Assembly: GCF_003044445.1 (NCBI RefSeq) | Contig: NZ_POWX01000008.1 | Span: 1-64,000, forward strand | DNA length: 64,000 nucleotides | DNA from: Neisseria mucosa | Lineage (GTDB): Bacteria; Pseudomonadota; Gammaproteobacteria; Burkholderiales; Neisseriaceae | Direction: 5' to 3' | Shown: piece by piece, positions 44,585 to 53,786 of the stretch | Layout: each line of letters opens with the position of its first letter | Numbering within the stretch: position 1 is the stretch's first letter | The notes under the pieces: model-generated | The model's input: only the letters and a program-made list of their open reading frames with translations | Told to the model about the DNA's origin: nothing | Database searches by the model: none | Translations under genes and position numbers: made by a program

Positions 44585-46585
44585 TCAGCCCTTCCCTTTC
44601 GCTGCCAACATATCCAGCATCTCTGCAAGGTGGCTTCTGCCCTCTTCCTTACTCACAATCGGCTCGCCGCCTTTGCGCCCTAAAATCTTGATGTCTTCCT
44701 GCGGCATTTCGTCTATGAAGCGGCTGGGCTCGGGGAACTGCCATGTGCCTTGTTTTTTGCGTTTGACGCAGTGGGTCAGCGTAAGCTGGCGTTTGGCGCG
44801 GGTGATGCCGACGTACATCAGGCGGCGTTCTTCTTCGACGTTGTCTTCTTCGATGCTGTCGTTGTGCGGCAGAATGCCCTCTTCGCAGCCGACGAGGAAA
44901 ACGTATGGGTATTCCAAACCTTTGGAGGCGTGCAGGGTCGAGAGTTTGACGGCATCGACTTCTTCTTCGCTTTTGCCTTCCAAAAGCGTCATCAAGGCGA
45001 CGGTTTGGGCGAGTTCGATGATGTTTTTGCCGTCTTGCTCGCCTTTGCGCTCTAGCCAGCCGGTCAGGTCGCTGACGTTGCGCCATTTGATTTCGCCGGC
45101 TTTACCCTCTTCGCTGGCAAGCAGGTGGTTTTCGTAGTCGATTTCTTTGAGCAGGCTGTTGATGAGTTCGCCCGCTTCGCTGGTTTCGGCTTTGGCGCGG
45201 TAGCTGCCGAACATATCCATAAAGGCTTGCAGGTGTTGGCGGTTGGTGTTGTTCAATAGGGCAAGGGCTTCTTCGGTTTGTGCGGCTTCATACAGGCTAC
45301 ATTCGTGTTCGTGCGCGTAGGTGTTGAGCTTGCCCAGCGTTACATCGCCGATGCCGCGTTTGGGCGTGGTGACGGCGCGCAGGAAGGCGGGATCGTCGTT
45401 GGGGTTGGCAAGCAGGCGCAAATAGGACAAAACGTCTTTGATTTCGGCTTTGTCGAAAAAACTCTGCCCGCCTGAGAGTTGATAAGGAACGCGCGCGCTG
45501 CGCAAGGCTTCTTCAAAAATCCGCGCTTGATGGTTGCCGCGGTATAACACGGCGAAATCGGCGTATTGGGTTTTGTCGCTGCCGACCAGCTTCTGCTTGA
45601 CGATTTGGCTGACGACCCAGTCGGCTTCGTGTTGCTCGTTTTGGCAGGCAACGACTTTGACGATTTCGCCTTCGCCGAACTGCGACCAAAGTTTTTTCGT
45701 GAACAGCTTGGGGTTGTTTTCGATGACTTTGTTGGCGATTTTGAGAATCCGCGCGGTGGAGCGGTAGTTTTGCTCCAGCTTGATGACTTTCATCTGCGGA
45801 TAATCTTCCTGCATTTTGCGCAGGTTTTCCATGTTTGCGCCGCGCCATGCGTAGATGGATTGGTCGTCGTCGCCGACGGCGGTAAACATGCCTTCCGCGC
45901 CGGTCAAGAGTTTCATCAGCGTAAATTGGCAGGTGTTGGTGTCCTGACATTCGTCAACCAACAGATAACGCAGCCGCCGCTGCCATTTGTTGCGCACTTC
46001 GCTGTTTTGCTGCAACAGCACGGCGGGCAGGCGGATTAAATCGTCGAAGTCCACCGCCTGATAGCTTTGCAGGGTTTCCTGATAGCTCGCATACACGCGC
46101 GCGATTTGTTCTTCCCATGCGTTGGAGGCAGTCTGAAGCACGTCTTCGGGCGTTTTCAAATCGTTTTTCCACAGGGAAATCTGGTGCTGCGCCTTGAATA
46201 AGGCTTCTTTTCCCGTGCCGCTCAAGAGTTCGCCGATGATTTTCGCGCTGTCGGTGGAATCGAGGATAGAGAAGTTTTTTTTGTAACCGATATGGTTCGC
46301 CTCTTCGCGCAAAATCTTCATGCCCAAAGAATGGAACGTGCAAATCGTCAGCCCGCGCGTTTGCGACTTGGGCAGCATTTTGGCGACGCGCTCCTGCATT
46401 TCCGTGGCGGCTTTATTGGTAAAGGTAATCGCGGCGACGGTATGCGGCAGATAGCCGACGTTGATAATCAAATGCTTGATTTTTTGCGTAATCACGCCGG
46501 TTTTGCCGCTGCCGGCGCCGGCAAGCACGAGCAGAGGCCCGCCGAGGTATTTGACGGCGGCTTGCTGTTGGGGGTTGAGTTTCAT
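44585..46585 (-). CDS. rep: ATP-dependent DNA helicase Rep
   Basis: The 666-residue superfamily 1 helicase unwinds DNA 3' to 5' and helps restart replication. All motifs are seen: LAGAGSGKTGV (I), TFTNKAA (Ia), VDECQDTN (II), GDDDQSIYAWRGA (III), LEQNYRS (IV), LSTLHASKGLEYPYVF (V) and LMYVGITRAKRQL (VI). The length fits Rep rather than the longer UvrD, and the DECQD variant of motif II is typical of Rep. The start at 46585 has no obvious ribosome site. Confidence 0.93.
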   Translation of the reverse strand: MKLNPQQQAAVKYLGGPLLVLAGAGSGKTGVITQKIKHLIINVGYLPHTVAAITFTNKAATEMQERVAKMLPKSQTRGLTICTFHSLGMKILREEANHIGYKKNFSILDSTDSAKIIGELLSGTGKEALFKAQHQISLWKNDLKTPEDVLQTASNAWEEQIARVYASYQETLQSYQAVDFDDLIRLPAVLLQQNSEVRNKWQRRLRYLLVDECQDTNTCQFTLMKLLTGAEGMFTAVGDDDQSIYAWRGANMENLRKMQEDYPQMKVIKLEQNYRSTARILKIANKVIENNPKLFTKKLWSQFGEGEIVKVVACQNEQHEADWVVSQIVKQKLVGSDKTQYADFAVLYRGNHQARIFEEALRSARVPYQLSGGQSFFDKAEIKDVLSYLRLLANPNDDPAFLRAVTTPKRGIGDVTLGKLNTYAHEHECSLYEAAQTEEALALLNNTNRQHLQAFMDMFGSYRAKAETSEAGELINSLLKEIDYENHLLASEEGKAGEIKWRNVSDLTGWLERKGEQDGKNIIELAQTVALMTLLEGKSEEEVDAVKLSTLHASKGLEYPYVFLVGCEEGILPHNDSIEEDNVEEERRLMYVGITRAKRQLTLTHCVKRKKQGTWQFPEPSRFIDEMPQEDIKILGRKGGEPIVSKEEGRSHLAEMLDMLAAKGKG

Positions 46586-46658
46586 GGGGAAAGAGTAGGG
46601 GAGTGTGTGAGGAAGAATTATATAACAGCCATCGAAAAGAGATGTAAGGAGGGGACAA

Positions 46659-46702
46659 AAGGTCGTCTGAAACCTTATTTCAAAAAGATTTCAGACGACC
46701 TT
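46659..46702. terminator. Inverted DUS terminator between ygfZ and rep
   Basis: AAGGTCGTCTGAAA and TTTCAGACGACCTT are 14-base perfect arms around 16 bases. It lies 15 bases past the ygfZ stop and would end the ygfZ transcript before rep. Confidence 0.7.
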
Positions 46703-46717
46703 GTTATCGCGGACGGG

Positions 46718-47575
46718 CTATTCTTCAGAAATGGAAAAGAAAAGTTTTTCCTGTTTCAATACGTTGCCGTCTGCATCCGTAAGAGGAGATTGCGCTGCGG
46801 AAAACTTGATGACGGCAAGGCTTAAGCTGCCGTTTTCAGTTAGCGCAGTGTTGATGATTTGTCCGGCTTCCGCACCTTCGGAAACCACGCCTACACCTGC
46901 TGCTTCCAATGAATCTCCGCTCAATACCGCCAGCCGGCGTTTTACTTGGCCTCGATATTGGGCGCGCGCAATAATTTCTTGACCGGGATAGCAGCCTTTT
47001 TTGAAATGTACGCCGCCGATGATGTGTTGGTTGAGCATTTGTGCAACAGCGGTTTCTTTGGTCGCGGCAGAAATCCATGGATAGCCGCTGCGAATTTCGT
47101 GCAGATTCCACGCATTTTCGGCTTGGGCATCATATTCGGGGAGCTGCGCCGCCTCACCGATTTTCAGACGACCTTTATGGGGTAGGGGAATGGTATATAC
47201 ACCGTTTTCCAGTGATGCCTCGAAAGAAAGGTTGGGTGAGTCGGGCGGGGTAGCATGGCAGCTTTCATCGAGCATGCCTGCAACGGCAAAATCGGGTAGG
47301 GGGGTAAATTCGACTTTGGCGCGTAATACGAACATACGCAGCCGTTTCACGATAGATTCAGCCAAATCCGCCGCCATGACCAGCAATAAATCTTCCCCTC
47401 GGTTTAATACAATCATATTCGCCAAAACACGTCCCTTAGGTGTGTTGTAAGTCGCGTAGCAGGCATGATTTACAGGTAAGTGATTAATGTCATTAGATAG
47501 TTGGCCATGGAGAAATGAAGCGCGATCTTCTCCGCCGACACGGATGACGCTGAAAAAAGGTAAACGGCTTTGCAT
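46718..47575 (-). CDS. ygfZ: Folate-binding Fe-S maintenance protein YgfZ
   Basis: The 285-residue protein belongs to the YgfZ/GcvT-related family. The signature KKGCYPGQEIIARAQYRGQVKRRL is at about residues 192-215, preceded by GYPWI. YgfZ uses tetrahydrofolate and assists Fe-S enzymes such as MiaB. The N-terminal GGEDRASFLHGQLSNDI fits. The ribosome site AAGGA is six bases before the ATG. A DUS lies inside the gene at about 47162. Confidence 0.9.
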   Translation of the reverse strand: MQSRLPFFSVIRVGGEDRASFLHGQLSNDINHLPVNHACYATYNTPKGRVLANMIVLNRGEDLLLVMAADLAESIVKRLRMFVLRAKVEFTPLPDFAVAGMLDESCHATPPDSPNLSFEASLENGVYTIPLPHKGRLKIGEAAQLPEYDAQAENAWNLHEIRSGYPWISAATKETAVAQMLNQHIIGGVHFKKGCYPGQEIIARAQYRGQVKRRLAVLSGDSLEAAGVGVVSEGAEAGQIINTALTENGSLSLAVIKFSAAQSPLTDADGNVLKQEKLFFSISEE

Positions 47576-47695
47576 AGGGAATCCTTCTATAACCTGTTTC
47601 CCGATTAAGGGATTGCGGATAGGTATTCTAGCTTATTTCACTTGGGGAATGTAGTAAAATGAGAGCTTACCAAGCATCAGCAAGAAAGAAACAGC

Positions 47696-48049
47696 ATGAT
47701 TGAATTATACGGAATCACAAATTGCGACACAGTTAAAAAGGCACGCAACTGGTTGGCTGAAAATAATATTGTGTACGAATTTTCCGATTTTAAGAAAAAC
47801 GCCCCAAGCGAGGCAGTTATCCGTCAATGGTTGGAACAGGTTCCTTTGGAAATCCTGCTCAACAAACGTGGTACGACATGGCGCAAACTTGACGATGCAG
47901 ACCGTCAAGCAGCCGAAAATAATCTGGACGAGGCAGTCCGACTGATGGAGGAAAATCCAAGTTTGATCAAACGTCCGGTTTTGCGTAAAGACGGCAGGGT
48001 TTACGTCGGATTTTCTGTTGAAAACTATCAGAAGATTTTTTCGGAATAA
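47696..48049 (+). CDS. yffB: ArsC/Spx-family protein YffB
   Basis: The 117-residue thioredoxin-fold protein has YGITNCDTVKKARNWL with a single Cys at residue 10, and the KRPVL segment near residue 92 that holds the family's conserved Arg. YffB-type proteins look like glutathione-dependent thiol reductases; arsenate reduction is not shown. There is no second Cys for a CxxC site, which argues against Spx-like redox sensing. It is divergent from ygfZ, with 120 bases between them; a TAAAAT -10-like box lies at about 47655. Confidence 0.88.
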   Translation: MIELYGITNCDTVKKARNWLAENNIVYEFSDFKKNAPSEAVIRQWLEQVPLEILLNKRGTTWRKLDDADRQAAENNLDEAVRLMEENPSLIKRPVLRKDGRVYVGFSVENYQKIFSE

Positions 48050-48130
48050 AACGTCGTCTGAAAGATGCGGATTCCTTGAAAAAACGCTACAATGCGCGCT
48101 TGCCATTAACCATTACGCCCTCAAACCAAT

Positions 48131-49666
48131 ATGTTCCATACCGTTGAAAAATATAAAACTCCCGCCCAAATCCTACTGGGTCTGATTGCGTTGACCTTTA
48201 TCGGCTTTGGTGTTGAAACTGCGAGAAACTCCAGCTCCGACTATATCGTTAAGGTCGGCAGCGAAAAAATAAGCGATCATACCTTGAATAATGCCGTACA
48301 GGCGGAACAGGCCGCAGGCGGCGGGCAAAGCCGCGAAGCTATATTTAGCGGACTGGTTCAGCGTGCCTATCTGAAAGAGGGCGCAAAGATGATGGGCATA
48401 GATGTGTCTATGGATCAGGTTAAGCAGGCTATTGTCGATGATCCGGCATTTCATGATGCCAACGGTAAATTCAGTCAGGCATTGTTTACGCAATATCTGA
48501 GCCAACGCCATATGTCCGAAGACCAATTTATCGATGATTTACGAGAGCAGTTTGCCTTACAAAATTTGATTAACTTGGTTCAGAACGGGGCAATTATCAG
48601 CGATTCTCAAGCAGAGCAGCTGATTAAGCTGACTCAGTCAAACCGTACCATCCGTTCATTTACATTCAGCCCGGAAACATTTGCGGCACAAGTCAAAACG
48701 GATGATGCCACTTTGCAACGTTATTATGAATCGCATAAAAAAGATTATCTGATTCCCCAAGCTGTGAAGCTTGAATACGTTGCCCTGAATGCAGCTCATT
48801 TGGCGGAGAAGCAAAGCGTCAGTGCGGATGAAGTCAAAAAAGCATTTGACGAAGAAGTTGCCGCATTGCCACAAAATGCTCCTAAGCCTGAGTTTGACAA
48901 AGAAAAAGCACGCATTGAGGCTGCTTTGAAACTTAAAAAAGCCTCCGCTGATTTTAATGCCGCCAAAGAAAACCTTGCTGAAGAAGCGTTTAATCATCCG
49001 AATTCCTTAGATGAGGCGGCGAAAAAACTAGGTTTGAAAATCGAAACTTCCGATCAATGGCTGACGCAGGCCGATGCCAAAGCGGCAGGTATGCCCGATG
49101 CGTTGATTAGCGCGGCATTCAGCGAAGATGTCTTGAAGAAAAAACACAATTCAGACATTATCAATATTGACAACAATACTGTTTGGGTCGTTCGCGCCAA
49201 AGAAGTCCGTGAAGAAAAAACAGCCGGATTTGCCGAAGCGAGAGATAAAGTTCAGGCTGCCTATGTCCGTAGCGAATCTGTTAAACTTGCCGAGAAGAAA
49301 GCGCAAGAAACTTTGGCGGACTTGAAAGCAGGAAAGAACGTAGATTTACAATGGTCGCCCGTTGAGCAATTGTCAGCACAGGACGCTCGAAAATCCATGC
49401 CGCCCGAAGCCTACAACGAATTGGTCAAAGCCCGCCCTGCGAATGGCAAACCGGCTTTTGCTTTGTTGGAAGGGTTGCCTTCGCCGGTTATTATGGAAGT
49501 TCAAAGCATTGCTGCACCGGAAAATGTTTCAGCACAAATTCCCGCTGCCAAACAGGCTTTGGTACAAAATCAATCTGCCAATATATTCAGCCGGTTGCTG
49601 CAATATCTGAGTAAGCAGATTGAGCAGGTTCAAGGTTCGCAAAAACTGGATAATTCTGCCGAATAA
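48131..49666 (+). CDS. PpiD-like periplasmic chaperone, no parvulin domain seen
   Basis: The 511-residue protein has an N-terminal membrane anchor (TPAQILLGLIALTFIGFGVE) and a SurA-N-type chaperone region (about 35-170: SREAIFSGLVQRAYLKEGAKMMGIDVS, FSQALFTQYLSQRHMSEDQFIDDLREQ). It continues with PpiD-type helices to the C-terminus. I could not find the parvulin core that PpiD has in its middle; the text passes from KKAFDEEVAALPQN straight to FDKEKARIEAALKLKKA. The length is about 110 residues shorter than E. coli PpiD, matching loss of that domain. It probably helps outer-membrane protein folding at the SecYEG exit. Confidence 0.8.
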   Translation: MFHTVEKYKTPAQILLGLIALTFIGFGVETARNSSSDYIVKVGSEKISDHTLNNAVQAEQAAGGGQSREAIFSGLVQRAYLKEGAKMMGIDVSMDQVKQAIVDDPAFHDANGKFSQALFTQYLSQRHMSEDQFIDDLREQFALQNLINLVQNGAIISDSQAEQLIKLTQSNRTIRSFTFSPETFAAQVKTDDATLQRYYESHKKDYLIPQAVKLEYVALNAAHLAEKQSVSADEVKKAFDEEVAALPQNAPKPEFDKEKARIEAALKLKKASADFNAAKENLAEEAFNHPNSLDEAAKKLGLKIETSDQWLTQADAKAAGMPDALISAAFSEDVLKKKHNSDIINIDNNTVWVVRAKEVREEKTAGFAEARDKVQAAYVRSESVKLAEKKAQETLADLKAGKNVDLQWSPVEQLSAQDARKSMPPEAYNELVKARPANGKPAFALLEGLPSPVIMEVQSIAAPENVSAQIPAAKQALVQNQSANIFSRLLQYLSKQIEQVQGSQKLDNSAE

Positions 49667-49742
49667 AACGGCACATTTTAAGCAAACGGTCGGATATTCG
49701 CGACCGTTTCGTTTACAAAGCCCTCAAAGGTCGTCTGAAAAA

Positions 49743-50363
49743 ATGAGTAAATCACCCGATGCGTTGACACGCCTGATTAACGCTTTGAAAGTTCTGCCCA
49801 ATGTCGGTCCCAAGTCTGCACAAAGGATGGCACATCAACTTTTGCAGCATAAACGGCAGGAAGCCGAAAATTTGGTTGAGGCTTTGCAATACGCTTTGTT
49901 GCAAGTTCAGCATTGCCAGATGTGCAACAATTTTTGCGAAAGTGATTTATGCGAGATTTGTTCCGATGCCAACCGTGATCCCCGCAGGCTGATGATAGTC
50001 CATATGCCTGCCGATGTTTCTAATATGGAAACAGCCAATTGCCATGACGGACTTTATTTCGTTTTAATGGGGCAGGTCAGTCCTGCCCAAGGCATGGATA
50101 TTTCTCATATTTCTTTAGACAAACTGGTTGCACGCCTACAAAACAGCGAAGTGGAAGAAATTATTATCGCAACCAACTTTACCGCCGAAGGTGATGCGAC
50201 AGCCTATGTGTTGGCGGAATTATTCAAACCTTTACCCTATAAAGTCAGCCGCCTTGCACGAGGCATTCCTTTAGGCGGAGAGCTTGAATACGTCGATGCG
50301 GGCACTTTGGCACAGGCAGTATATGAACGGCGTATGTTGAAAACCGATTCAATGGAAGAGTAG
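49743..50363 (+). CDS. recR: Recombination mediator RecR
   Basis: The 206-residue protein has the helix-hairpin-helix KVLPNVGPKSAQRMA near the start, a four-Cys zinc site (CQMCNNFCESDLCEIC, about residues 58-73), a Toprim region (LMIVHMPADVSNME to LMGQV) and the C-terminal RLARGIPLGGELEYVDAGTLAQA. RecR acts with RecO/RecF to load RecA at gaps. The ATG at 49743 directly follows a DUS (AAAGGTCGTCTGAA), whose AAAGG may double as the ribosome site. The frame is open upstream into the ppiD end but lacks rec homology. Confidence 0.95.
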   Translation: MSKSPDALTRLINALKVLPNVGPKSAQRMAHQLLQHKRQEAENLVEALQYALLQVQHCQMCNNFCESDLCEICSDANRDPRRLMIVHMPADVSNMETANCHDGLYFVLMGQVSPAQGMDISHISLDKLVARLQNSEVEEIIIATNFTAEGDATAYVLAELFKPLPYKVSRLARGIPLGGELEYVDAGTLAQAVYERRMLKTDSMEE

Positions 50364-50383
50364 GGCAATCAACGCTAACAATG

Positions 50384-50419
50384 ACAAAGGTCGTCTGAAA
50401 ATGTTCAGACGACCTTTGT
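50384..50419. terminator. Inverted DUS terminator after recR
   Basis: ACAAAGGTCGTCTGAA and TTCAGACGACCTTTGT are perfect 16-base arms around AATG, 21 bases after the recR stop. It would also end the minus-strand transcript of the secreted protein gene at 50456. It is the last DUS I noted before the window end. Confidence 0.78.
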
Positions 50420-50455
50420 TATGAAAACATGATGTAATGAAATCAATCGGATAAA

Positions 50456-50740
50456 TTATTTACAGTTTACACCTTGAATTTGCGGAGACGAACCGTTGCC
50501 GACTTTAAATGTACAGGTTGTCGCGCTGTTGCCGGATACAGTAACAATCCCGCTACCCGCATTCAGGCTGACAGGCTCTTTAACACCCATCCCGACTGCA
50601 GTCGCAGCCAGTTTTTGGACGTCTGCATCAGAGTAAGATGTGTTATTTGAACTAATTTTGATTTCTTTTGCGTATGAATTGGCACTCAAAGCCAAGCCGG
50701 CAGCAATGATGGGCAAAACCAAAATTTTACTGATTTTCAT
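50456..50740 (-). CDS. Small secreted protein, unknown
   Basis: The 94-residue protein has a signal peptide (KISKILVLPIIAAGLALSANSYA, cleavage after about residue 24), then a mature domain of about 70 residues with EIKISSNNTSYSDADVQKLAATA and two Cys near the end (TTCTFK, GVNCK) that could form a disulfide. It is likely periplasmic. AAAGGA lies before the ATG with suitable spacing. I recognise no family. It is divergent from lolC. Confidence 0.75.
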   Translation of the reverse strand: MKISKILVLPIIAAGLALSANSYAKEIKISSNNTSYSDADVQKLAATAVGMGVKEPVSLNAGSGIVTVSGNSATTCTFKVGNGSSPQIQGVNCK

Positions 50741-50953
50741 GAGGTTGTTTCCTTTTTTAATATCGGTAGTGTGTACCGTTTGCTCAGAATAAGGCCATAT
50801 GACGGATTATGCAAGTCTCAGGGCGAAATTTACGGTACTTGGCAATTTGACCGTCGGCATTTACATACGGATGTCGGCTTATCGGAATGACTCGGACTAG
50901 GACGGTATTTTACGGTACAATATTCGATTTTCAACATACACTGGAGCATTCGG

Positions 50954-52204
50954 ATGGTTTCTTTGGAAACATGGATCGGACTTCGCTATCTCAGGGCGAA
51001 AAAACGCAATGGATTCATGTCGTTTATCACCATGATTTCAATTATCGGTATTGCATTAGGCGTTACCGCGCTGATTACCGTACTGTCTGTAATGAACGGT
51101 TTTCAAAAGGAAATCAGAGGGCAGTTACTGAATGTCGCCCCTCATGCTGAAATCGGTTATTACGATAATGGCAATGGGTTAGGGTGGCAAAACCTTCGTG
51201 AAATCGTCAAAGATAAAAAAGAAGTGCTGGCAAGCGCGCCTTACATATCCGATCAAGCCTTACTTGCCAATGCGGGGGAAGTTAGAGGGGTTCAAATCCG
51301 CGGTATCTTACCATCCGAAGAAAAGAATGTTGTAGATTATGGAAAAGATATGCCTGCGGGCAGTTTTGACAGCCTGAAACCCGGTAACTTCGATATCATT
51401 TTAGGAGAAGGCCTGGCTCAAGCTTTAGGCGCGGAAGTCGGAGGAAAAGTTACCGTTATCACCCCTGAGGGCAATGTTACCCCCGCAGGCGTCGTACCTC
51501 GTCTGAAACAGTTCAACGTCGTAGGCTTAGTCAAAACTGGCGTATATGAAGTAGACAATTCCCTGGCAATGACGCATATCCAAGATGCCCAAGTATTGTA
51601 TAGATTGGGTGAAAATTTCGGCGGGCTGCGCCTGAAACTGGCTGACCCGCAAAATGCTCCCTCGTTTACTGCAAATTTAATCCCGCCTTCCAAAAAAGAT
51701 TCAATTTGGGTCAGAGACTGGACGTTCAATAACCGCAGCTACTTTGAAGCAGTAGAGTTGGAAAAACGCATGATGTTCATCATCCTGACATTGATTATCG
51801 CCGTTGCAGCCTTCAATTTGGTATCGTCCTTAGTGATGGCGGTAACGGAGAAACAAGCCGATATTGCCATTTTGCGCACATTGGGTCTTGCGCCATCAGG
51901 AGTTATGAAAATTTTCATGGTACAAGGGGCTTTTGCAGGCTTTTTTGGAACGCTTATCGGCGTGGTATGCGGCGTATTACTGGGTTGGAACGTCGGTAAA
52001 ATCGTTGCATTCTTTGAAAAACTTTTCGGCGTCCACCTTATCAACTCACAAATCTATTTTATCGACTATTTACCCAGCGACGTAAACATGCGAGATGTGG
52101 CGGTTATTTCCTGTATTTCTTTAGGATTGTCATTCCTTGCCACACTTTATCCAAGTTGGCGTGCAGCCAAAACACAACCGGCGGAGGCCTTACGATATGA
52201 ATAA
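50954..52204 (+). CDS. lolC: Lipoprotein-release permease LolC/LolE family
   Basis: The 416-residue inner-membrane protein has four membrane segments: about 20-45 ([24 protein letters not shown]) and, in the C-terminal FtsX-type domain, about 275-300, 325-350 and 378-400. Between them lies a large periplasmic domain. With LolD it extracts lipoproteins and passes them to LolA. GGAG lies eight bases before the ATG, and TACAAT (50916-50921) is a plausible -10. Only one membrane subunit is encoded here beside lolD, unlike lolCDE of E. coli, so it may work as a homodimer (LolF type). Confidence 0.9.
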   Translation: MVSLETWIGLRYLRAKKRNGFMSFITMISIIGIALGVTALITVLSVMNGFQKEIRGQLLNVAPHAEIGYYDNGNGLGWQNLREIVKDKKEVLASAPYISDQALLANAGEVRGVQIRGILPSEEKNVVDYGKDMPAGSFDSLKPGNFDIILGEGLAQALGAEVGGKVTVITPEGNVTPAGVVPRLKQFNVVGLVKTGVYEVDNSLAMTHIQDAQVLYRLGENFGGLRLKLADPQNAPSFTANLIPPSKKDSIWVRDWTFNNRSYFEAVELEKRMMFIILTLIIAVAAFNLVSSLVMAVTEKQADIAILRTLGLAPSGVMKIFMVQGAFAGFFGTLIGVVCGVLLGWNVGKIVAFFEKLFGVHLINSQIYFIDYLPSDVNMRDVAVISCISLGLSFLATLYPSWRAAKTQPAEALRYE

Positions 52205-52883
52205 CAATATAGTATTGAAATGCACAAATATCGGAAAAAGTTACCGGGACGGTTCATTAAACGTACAAGTATTGAAAAACCTGAATCTTGAAGTAAAAGA
52301 AGGAGAAGGAATCAGTATTATCGGTTCGTCAGGTAGCGGTAAATCAACCCTTTTACATATTTTAGGCGGCTTGGACAAACCATCAGAGGGGAAAATTACC
52401 CTGATGAATCGGGATATAAGCGATATGTCTCAAAGAAAACTGGGAGAATTACGCAATAATTATCTGGGTTTTGTTTACCAATTCCATCATTTGCTACCTG
52501 AATTTTCTGCACTTGAAAACGTAATGATGCCGCTTTTAATCGGCAAAAAAAACAAAGCGGAAGCAGAAACGCAAGCTGCCGATATGCTTGAAAAAGTTGG
52601 ATTGAAACAAAGGATATTACATCGTCCAAGCGAACTGTCAGGAGGTGAAAGACAGCGCGCTGCCATTGCAAGAGCCTTAGTTACACGCCCCAAATGCCTT
52701 CTGGCTGATGAACCGACAGGTAATTTAGATAGGAAAAATGCCCAAAACATTTTGGACATGATGATGGACCTGAAAACAGAATTAAATACAAGCCTGATTG
52801 TTGTTACTCACGATGATGAGCTTGCCATGCGGTTTGAAAGAGTAATGACCATGCAGGATGGACATTTACAAAGTAAGGCATAA
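52197..52883 (+). CDS. lolD: Lipoprotein-release ATPase LolD
   Basis: The 228-residue ABC ATPase has Walker [10 protein letters not shown], the Q-loop [16 protein letters not shown] with the LolD-type HLLPEF text, signature LSGGERQR, Walker B LLADEPT and the H-loop VVTHD. The ATG at 52197 overlaps the lolC stop, so the two are coupled. The stop lies seven bases before a dif-like site, making this the last chromosomal gene before the T4SS element. Confidence 0.95.
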   Translation: MNNNIVLKCTNIGKSYRDGSLNVQVLKNLNLEVKEGEGISIIGSSGSGKSTLLHILGGLDKPSEGKITLMNRDISDMSQRKLGELRNNYLGFVYQFHHLLPEFSALENVMMPLLIGKKNKAEAETQAADMLEKVGLKQRILHRPSELSGGERQRAAIARALVTRPKCLLADEPTGNLDRKNAQNILDMMMDLKTELNTSLIVVTHDDELAMRFERVMTMQDGHLQSKA

Positions 52884-52889
52884 TGTATA

Positions 52890-52917
52890 AGTTCACATAA
52901 TGCATACTATGTAAATT
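52890..52917. mobile_element. dif-like XerCD site, probable edge of GGI-like element
   Basis: The 28 bases divide into a XerC-type arm AGTTCACATAA, a six-base centre TGCATA and a XerD-type arm CTATGTAAATT. Compared with the neisserial dif as I recall it, the XerC arm differs at one base, the centre at one and the XerD arm at three. A diverged XerD arm is what I recall for the element-side dif copy of the gonococcal genetic island. It separates core genes from the tra genes. Bases 52918-53099 are AT-rich and hold no gene. Confidence 0.75.
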
Positions 52918-53099
52918 TCAAAAATAATCAAGAATATAGGCCAAATGCTTTTCCCACATAGCATGTCAGCAATTACTGTTTTTTAGGTATAGTATGATAG
53001 TAAACCTTTTATGTAATTAAAGTCAACCATAGGTATTTCTAAGATTTTGTTGTAATTTTTAAATTTTAAGAAGACTTTGTCTTATAATCATTTCATAAT

Positions 53100-53786
53100 T
53101 CATAAATATTTTTTGAGGTATTTTGCTTGAAAAAATCCAGCGATGCTTAATAAAACGACAGGAAGTAACAGAATAATTGGATCAATAGAGAAGGGCATAC
53201 TTAAGTAAATAAATACGGTTGTCCAAATGATACCGGATCGCCAAAATTTGGCACGGTGGTAAATCGCAGCAGATTCCCTTGCCGCATTTTGTTGCCGGAT
53301 TTTTCTCTTCATGAAACCATCAAAAACCGCACTGCATACCATAATAATCAATAACGGAATAAAAGCCATGATATTCCCGATTCGGATGGCGATGATTTTA
53401 AGCGTATCGTTAAGGATGGACAGCTCGGCTGCAAAATTTTCCAATATTCCGGCGAAACCGGAACTTAGAGCATCATTCTGCTGGCCGTTAATCAAAGGTT
53501 CGATTCCACTGAGTTTGAAGACAACCAAATATAAGCCGTCGTAAATCCAGCGGATAACGGCAATATGGAACGGTAGCTCGGCTGTACTGCTTTGAGCAAA
53601 AATCTCTTGGGTTCGAATCAGTTCTGATTTCAATAAATCATCCTGTCCGAAGTAGGTTTGAATAGTTACCGACGAAAAAAACAGGATTGCAGTAACCAAC
53701 AAAATGATAAAAGTCCATTTGAACGGTTTTGTCAAAAAACCAATGCTGGTTGACTTGGCCAGAAATTCGGGAGATTGGTTAGCCAT
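53100..53786 (-). CDS. DUF4400 family conjugation membrane protein
   Basis: The 228-residue protein has about four membrane segments: about 27-45 (FKWTFIILLVTAILFFSSVTI), 138-160, 185-200 and 205-220. It has a basic loop KRKIRQQNAARESAA and the RAKFWRSG segment. DUF4400 genes follow traD in integrating conjugative elements of the SXT and GGI types. AAGGG lies about eight bases before the ATG, and the gene overlaps the traD end by eight bases, so it belongs to the traI-traD transcript. The exact role is not known. Confidence 0.8.
   Translation of the reverse strand: MANQSPEFLAKSTSIGFLTKPFKWTFIILLVTAILFFSSVTIQTYFGQDDLLKSELIRTQEIFAQSSTAELPFHIAVIRWIYDGLYLVVFKLSGIEPLINGQQNDALSSGFAGILENFAAELSILNDTLKIIAIRIGNIMAFIPLLIIMVCSAVFDGFMKRKIRQQNAARESAAIYHRAKFWRSGIIWTTVFIYLSMPFSIDPIILLLPVVLLSIAGFFQAKYLKKYL

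Noticed and set aside
47696..48049. Arsenate reductase with arsenic operon
   Set aside because: Only the ArsC-like fold is present; there are no ars neighbours, so the YffB-type call is preferred.
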